Part shown: one piece after another, positions 62,053 to 64,000 of the stretch
Layout of the letters: every line of letters begins with the position of its first letter
How positions within the stretch are numbered: the stretch's first letter is position 1
Assembly (NCBI GenBank): GCA_000350305.1
Contig: CP002916.1
Coordinates: 1,397,106-1,461,105 of the forward strand
DNA length: 64,000 bases
Reading direction: 5' to 3'
DNA from: Thermoplasmatales archaeon BRNA1
GTDB lineage: Archaea > Thermoplasmatota > Thermoplasmata > Methanomassiliicoccales > Methanomethylophilaceae
Program-made: the position numbers and the translations under genes
Notes under the pieces: model-generated
Databases searched by the model: none
Seen by the model: the letters and a program-made list of their open reading frames with translations, nothing else
What the model was told of the DNA's origin: nothing

Positions 62053-63393
62053 TCATTGATTACGGCAATTGACGAACTCAACGGGCTGCTGGATACCCAT
62101 CCTCTTCAGGGGCTTGGAGAGGTGGCGCCTCGCGGCAGTCGGCGGTTCGTACCATCCAGGGACGATCCACCTGACATTCTTCCTCATAATCGGTTCGTCG
62201 GATCTGGTGCCGCATCTCCTGCAGCGGTAACCCTGTCCTTTGCCGGCAGAGGACATGGTCCTTCCGCATCTGGCACATATCGGATTCGACACCTTGGAAT
62301 ATTCATCCGCAAGGGAGATCACATGCATCTTCTCGATGTTGAGCGACCTCGGATTCTCCCTGAGCTCACCCAATATCTCGATGACATCGCCTCTGGCAAG
62401 CCAGTCGAGAGCGTGCCTGAATTCGCGCGACGGTTCGTACGCCGCACCTGTCAGACTGCCGAATTCTGTGGAAAGGCGGACGAAGGTGTGTCCTCCCCTA
62501 ATCCTCTCCACGGATTCCACCGTCCCCCTGACGATGTAACTGCTGTTGGGGATGAATTCCTCCTCCGTAAAATCCGTAATGATGTGGTCATCCGTCCCCT
62601 GGTTCGTCTCGAAGACCACCCATCTGTCCTGGGGCTCCGTCTTGATGATCCCGTGACCCAGGATCAGATCGTTTGGCACGTCTCCTCTGAAACCGTACAT
62701 GACGGGGCACGGGGTCCCCGGCACCATCGCGACCTTGCGGGAACGGTCCTCCCATGAGTTGAACGATGATCCGATCTCGTGCTCCGCCCTCTCGATTGTG
62801 GAAGGATCGAATTCCCTTTCCGTCCCCCACCTCTCCTGCGGGCGATAGACGAGAAGTTCGAAGGTCCTGTCGCCAGGTTCCCATGCTAGTCCGCAGACGC
62901 ATCCGATGATGCCCCTGCCGCACCCCCATTCCAGTTTCCTTGCCCCGATACGGGCGATCTCATCCTCGACCTCGGAACGCTTCATCACCCTGGTGACGCC
63001 TTTCCTGTAGAAATCGGGAGAAGGCCTTCTGTCCGCGATCACGATTCCCGGATCGGAATCGTCGGGGTCATGGAACTTTTCCACCAACGGAGTGATCTTT
63101 CCGACCAAAAACTCCACGGAAGGTTCCCATTCGGTCTGATCCTCGAAACACCAGAGCTCCTTCCCGGAGATCTTTCCGATGAACCTCTTATCTCCCTTCC
63201 CCCTGCCGAATCTCATGCAGAGGGACCCGTTTCCGCGGGTCTTCCAGGGAATTGCGGGATTCAGTCTCACGAGACGGGGATATCCGATGAGGTCCAGATC
63301 ACCGTCGATGACCAATTCGCGGATGATTTCGGTCGCGAGAAACGTCGTACAGTTCCCCCTCATCGAATCCGTATCATCCGCAGCGACGAACAC
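62053..63393 (-). CDS. tiaS: tRNA(Ile2) 2-agmatinylcytidine synthetase TiaS
   Basis: Modifies C34 of tRNA-Ile2 (CAU) to agmatidine using agmatine and ATP so that AUA is read as Ile. The 446-residue protein has the N-terminal AADDTDSMRGNCTT kinase-like motif, a ferredoxin-like and OB-fold middle (SYIVRGTVESVERIRGGHTFVRL) and a C-terminal zinc ribbon (CARCGRTM ... CRRCG). Start GTG 63393. The candidate substrate tRNA lies at 19983-20056. It follows the 95-residue OB-like gene. Confidence 0.95.
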   Translation of the reverse strand: MFVAADDTDSMRGNCTTFLATEIIRELVIDGDLDLIGYPRLVRLNPAIPWKTRGNGSLCMRFGRGKGDKRFIGKISGKELWCFEDQTEWEPSVEFLVGKITPLVEKFHDPDDSDPGIVIADRRPSPDFYRKGVTRVMKRSEVEDEIARIGARKLEWGCGRGIIGCVCGLAWEPGDRTFELLVYRPQERWGTEREFDPSTIERAEHEIGSSFNSWEDRSRKVAMVPGTPCPVMYGFRGDVPNDLILGHGIIKTEPQDRWVVFETNQGTDDHIITDFTEEEFIPNSSYIVRGTVESVERIRGGHTFVRLSTEFGSLTGAAYEPSREFRHALDWLARGDVIEILGELRENPRSLNIEKMHVISLADEYSKVSNPICARCGRTMSSAGKGQGYRCRRCGTRSDEPIMRKNVRWIVPGWYEPPTAARRHLSKPLKRMGIQQPVEFVNCRNQ

Positions 63394-63416
63394 AGTTGAA
63401 CATCGAATCTCGATAT

Positions 63417-63704
63417 TTACATTTTCGACATTTTCGAGACGAAAAGCATCGAACCGTCGTCCGAAAAGGACCCCTCTATCTCATACATACCGCATCCGTC
63501 CGGAGGTGTCTTCGAGAAACATCTTATCGATTCCCCCGAAGAATCATCCAGAGTGAATACGAAGCCGTTCTCGGATTTGTGGACGTCATGAACGATCCCG
63601 ACGTGCGAATCCGATTCGTCCTCGGATATGTAGAACGATGAAACCACTATCACCAATGCCACCGCGGCGCACAGGAGGAAATACTTGTCCCTGACGAATC
63701 TCAT
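63417..63704 (-). CDS. Small membrane-anchored OB-fold-like protein
   Basis: The 95-residue protein has an N-terminal signal-anchor (YFLLCAAVALVIVVSSFYI, about residues 7-25) and then a short beta-rich domain (GIVHDVHKSENGFVFTLDD ... MYEIEGSFSDDG) that resembles a minimal OB fold. A TATA-like GGTTTTTATTG near 63730 predicts an almost leaderless transcript. It precedes tiaS by 23 bases, so the two are probably co-transcribed. Function unknown. Stop is TAA. Confidence 0.6.
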   Translation of the reverse strand: MRFVRDKYFLLCAAVALVIVVSSFYISEDESDSHVGIVHDVHKSENGFVFTLDDSSGESIRCFSKTPPDGCGMYEIEGSFSDDGSMLFVSKMSKM

Positions 63705-63873
63705 CTGAATCCTTTCGCAGTCGGGCAATAAAAACCATGAATGCTACAGTTATTCTTCCTAACACCCCAACCCCTTCATTTCCACTGGAACTTACTTTCG
63801 TAAAATGAACGGAAAAAGATCGATCCCGATGCAGAAAAAACACATCGGAAATGAATGTGAAATGAGTTTGCGA

Positions 63874-63966
63874 TCAGCAGAATTTCGCGATCGCCCAGAG
63901 ACCAAGGACAACGAGTGCGATGGTAGCGATGCAGGAAGCGATTACAAGATAGCCCTTTCCTTTCAT
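63874..63966 (-). CDS. 30-residue single-helix membrane protein
   Basis: A 30-codon ORF, MKGKGYLVIASCIATIALVV..., is almost entirely one hydrophobic helix with a basic start and a KFC end. A strong Shine-Dalgarno AGAGGAGA lies eight bases before the ATG, which strongly supports translation. Its promoter would lie beyond the right edge of the window, and it may be the last gene of an operon. Function unknown. Confidence 0.55.
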   Translation of the reverse strand: MKGKGYLVIASCIATIALVVLGLWAIAKFC

Positions 63967-64000
63967 GGGGAATTCTCCTCTGAATTCTGGATAACTCTTC

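Larger units (their letters stand above)
328..62276. repeat. Dispersed octamer GTGCCAGA / TCTGGCAC (15 copies)
   Basis: Start positions on the plus strand as GTGCCAGA: 328, 642, 1680, 19916, 26724, 45113, 52536, 54371, 55375. As TCTGGCAC: 11398, 17295, 33373, 35298, 43794, 62269. Random expectation at this base composition is about 2-3. Preferred neighbours are A/T before and T or C after. Near-copies with A-rich flanks (GAGCCAGAT) occur near 22251, 34265 and 60757. Counted by eye. Confidence 0.6.

Noticed and set aside
1..64000. CRISPR arrays, insertion sequences, integrases, prophage, replication origin boxes, 7S RNA or RNase P RNA.
   Set aside because: No regular direct repeats, transposase or integrase motifs, Orc1/Cdc6 gene or origin-box-like repeats seen; gaps are too short for the large stable RNAs.

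Overview
The window looks like chromosomal DNA of a methanogenic archaeon of the class Thermoplasmata, order Methanomassiliicoccales (probably Methanomethylophilaceae). This is inferred from gene content. RNA polymerase subunits H, unsplit B, A' and A'' lie in one operon with L30e and NusA. There are also a Cdc48 ATPase, MCM, PriS, NMD3, TiaS, aTrm56, a bacterial-type gyrB-gyrA pair, a stand-alone HdrD-type heterodisulfide reductase subunit and class I FumA/FumB. Coding sequence is GC-rich with strong GC3 bias. By my reading 58 of 58 protein genes end in TGA (54) or TAA (4) and none in TAG. The one in-frame TAG lies inside a DNA glycosylase gene, which fits a lineage that decodes UAG as pyrrolysine.

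Layout. 1-2 kb: pyrF and a radical SAM gene share one TATA element. 2-11 kb (minus): rpoH-rpoB-rpoA1-rpoA2-rpl30e-nusA, then tRNA-Lys. 11-19 kb: cdc48, elp3, two HTH regulators, trxB-trxA, HD hydrolase-aTrm56-regulator. 19-26 kb: a 57-residue Cys-rich protein, an HTH regulator, tRNA-Asn, a CAT-anticodon tRNA, hdrD, an Lhr-family helicase, rlmE/ftsJ, purM. 26-33 kb: a DUF531-like gene, a 60-residue protein, tRNA-Phe, gyrB-gyrA diverging from thiC, tRNA-Thr. 33-41 kb: a base-excision-repair neighbourhood (endonuclease IV-like gene, 8-oxoguanine glycosylase with the in-frame TAG, an HTH regulator with an operator-like inverted repeat, and a 1787-residue Lhr). 41-48.5 kb: a membrane-anchored surface protein, then a minus-strand cluster of small HTH, mcm, DUF424, nmd3, fumA, fumB, preceded by tsr3 and a phosphatase-like gene. 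48.6-52 kb: a surface-glycan block (Alg14-like, Alg13-like, flippase, LicD). 52-64 kb: a C/D box sRNA, hps-rraA fusion, htpX, an MBL-fold gene, tatD, priS-rpl18a-pfdA-ftsY, an M20 peptidase, thiolase, tiaS, and two small membrane proteins.

The genes are mostly housekeeping. No CRISPR array, insertion sequence, integrase or prophage is visible. No gene-free stretch exceeds 300 bases; the longest gaps (60591-60809, 24256-24472, 18907-19103, 20057-20239) hold promoters, hairpins and at most tiny ORFs. Promoters are recognisable as TATA boxes about 25 bases before the start, often giving leaderless mRNAs; Shine-Dalgarno motifs are used inside operons.

Most notable observations: (1) the in-frame TAG in the OGG-type glycosylase, upstream of both catalytic residues; (2) a C/D box sRNA with exact 12-nt guides, one predicted to target 16S C1402; (3) an octamer, GTGCCAGA, present 15 times where about 2-3 are expected, in all frames and both strands; (4) a perfect 38-bp alternating pyrimidine-purine (Z-DNA-prone) tract between the divergent gyrB and thiC promoters; (5) a CUG start for fumB.
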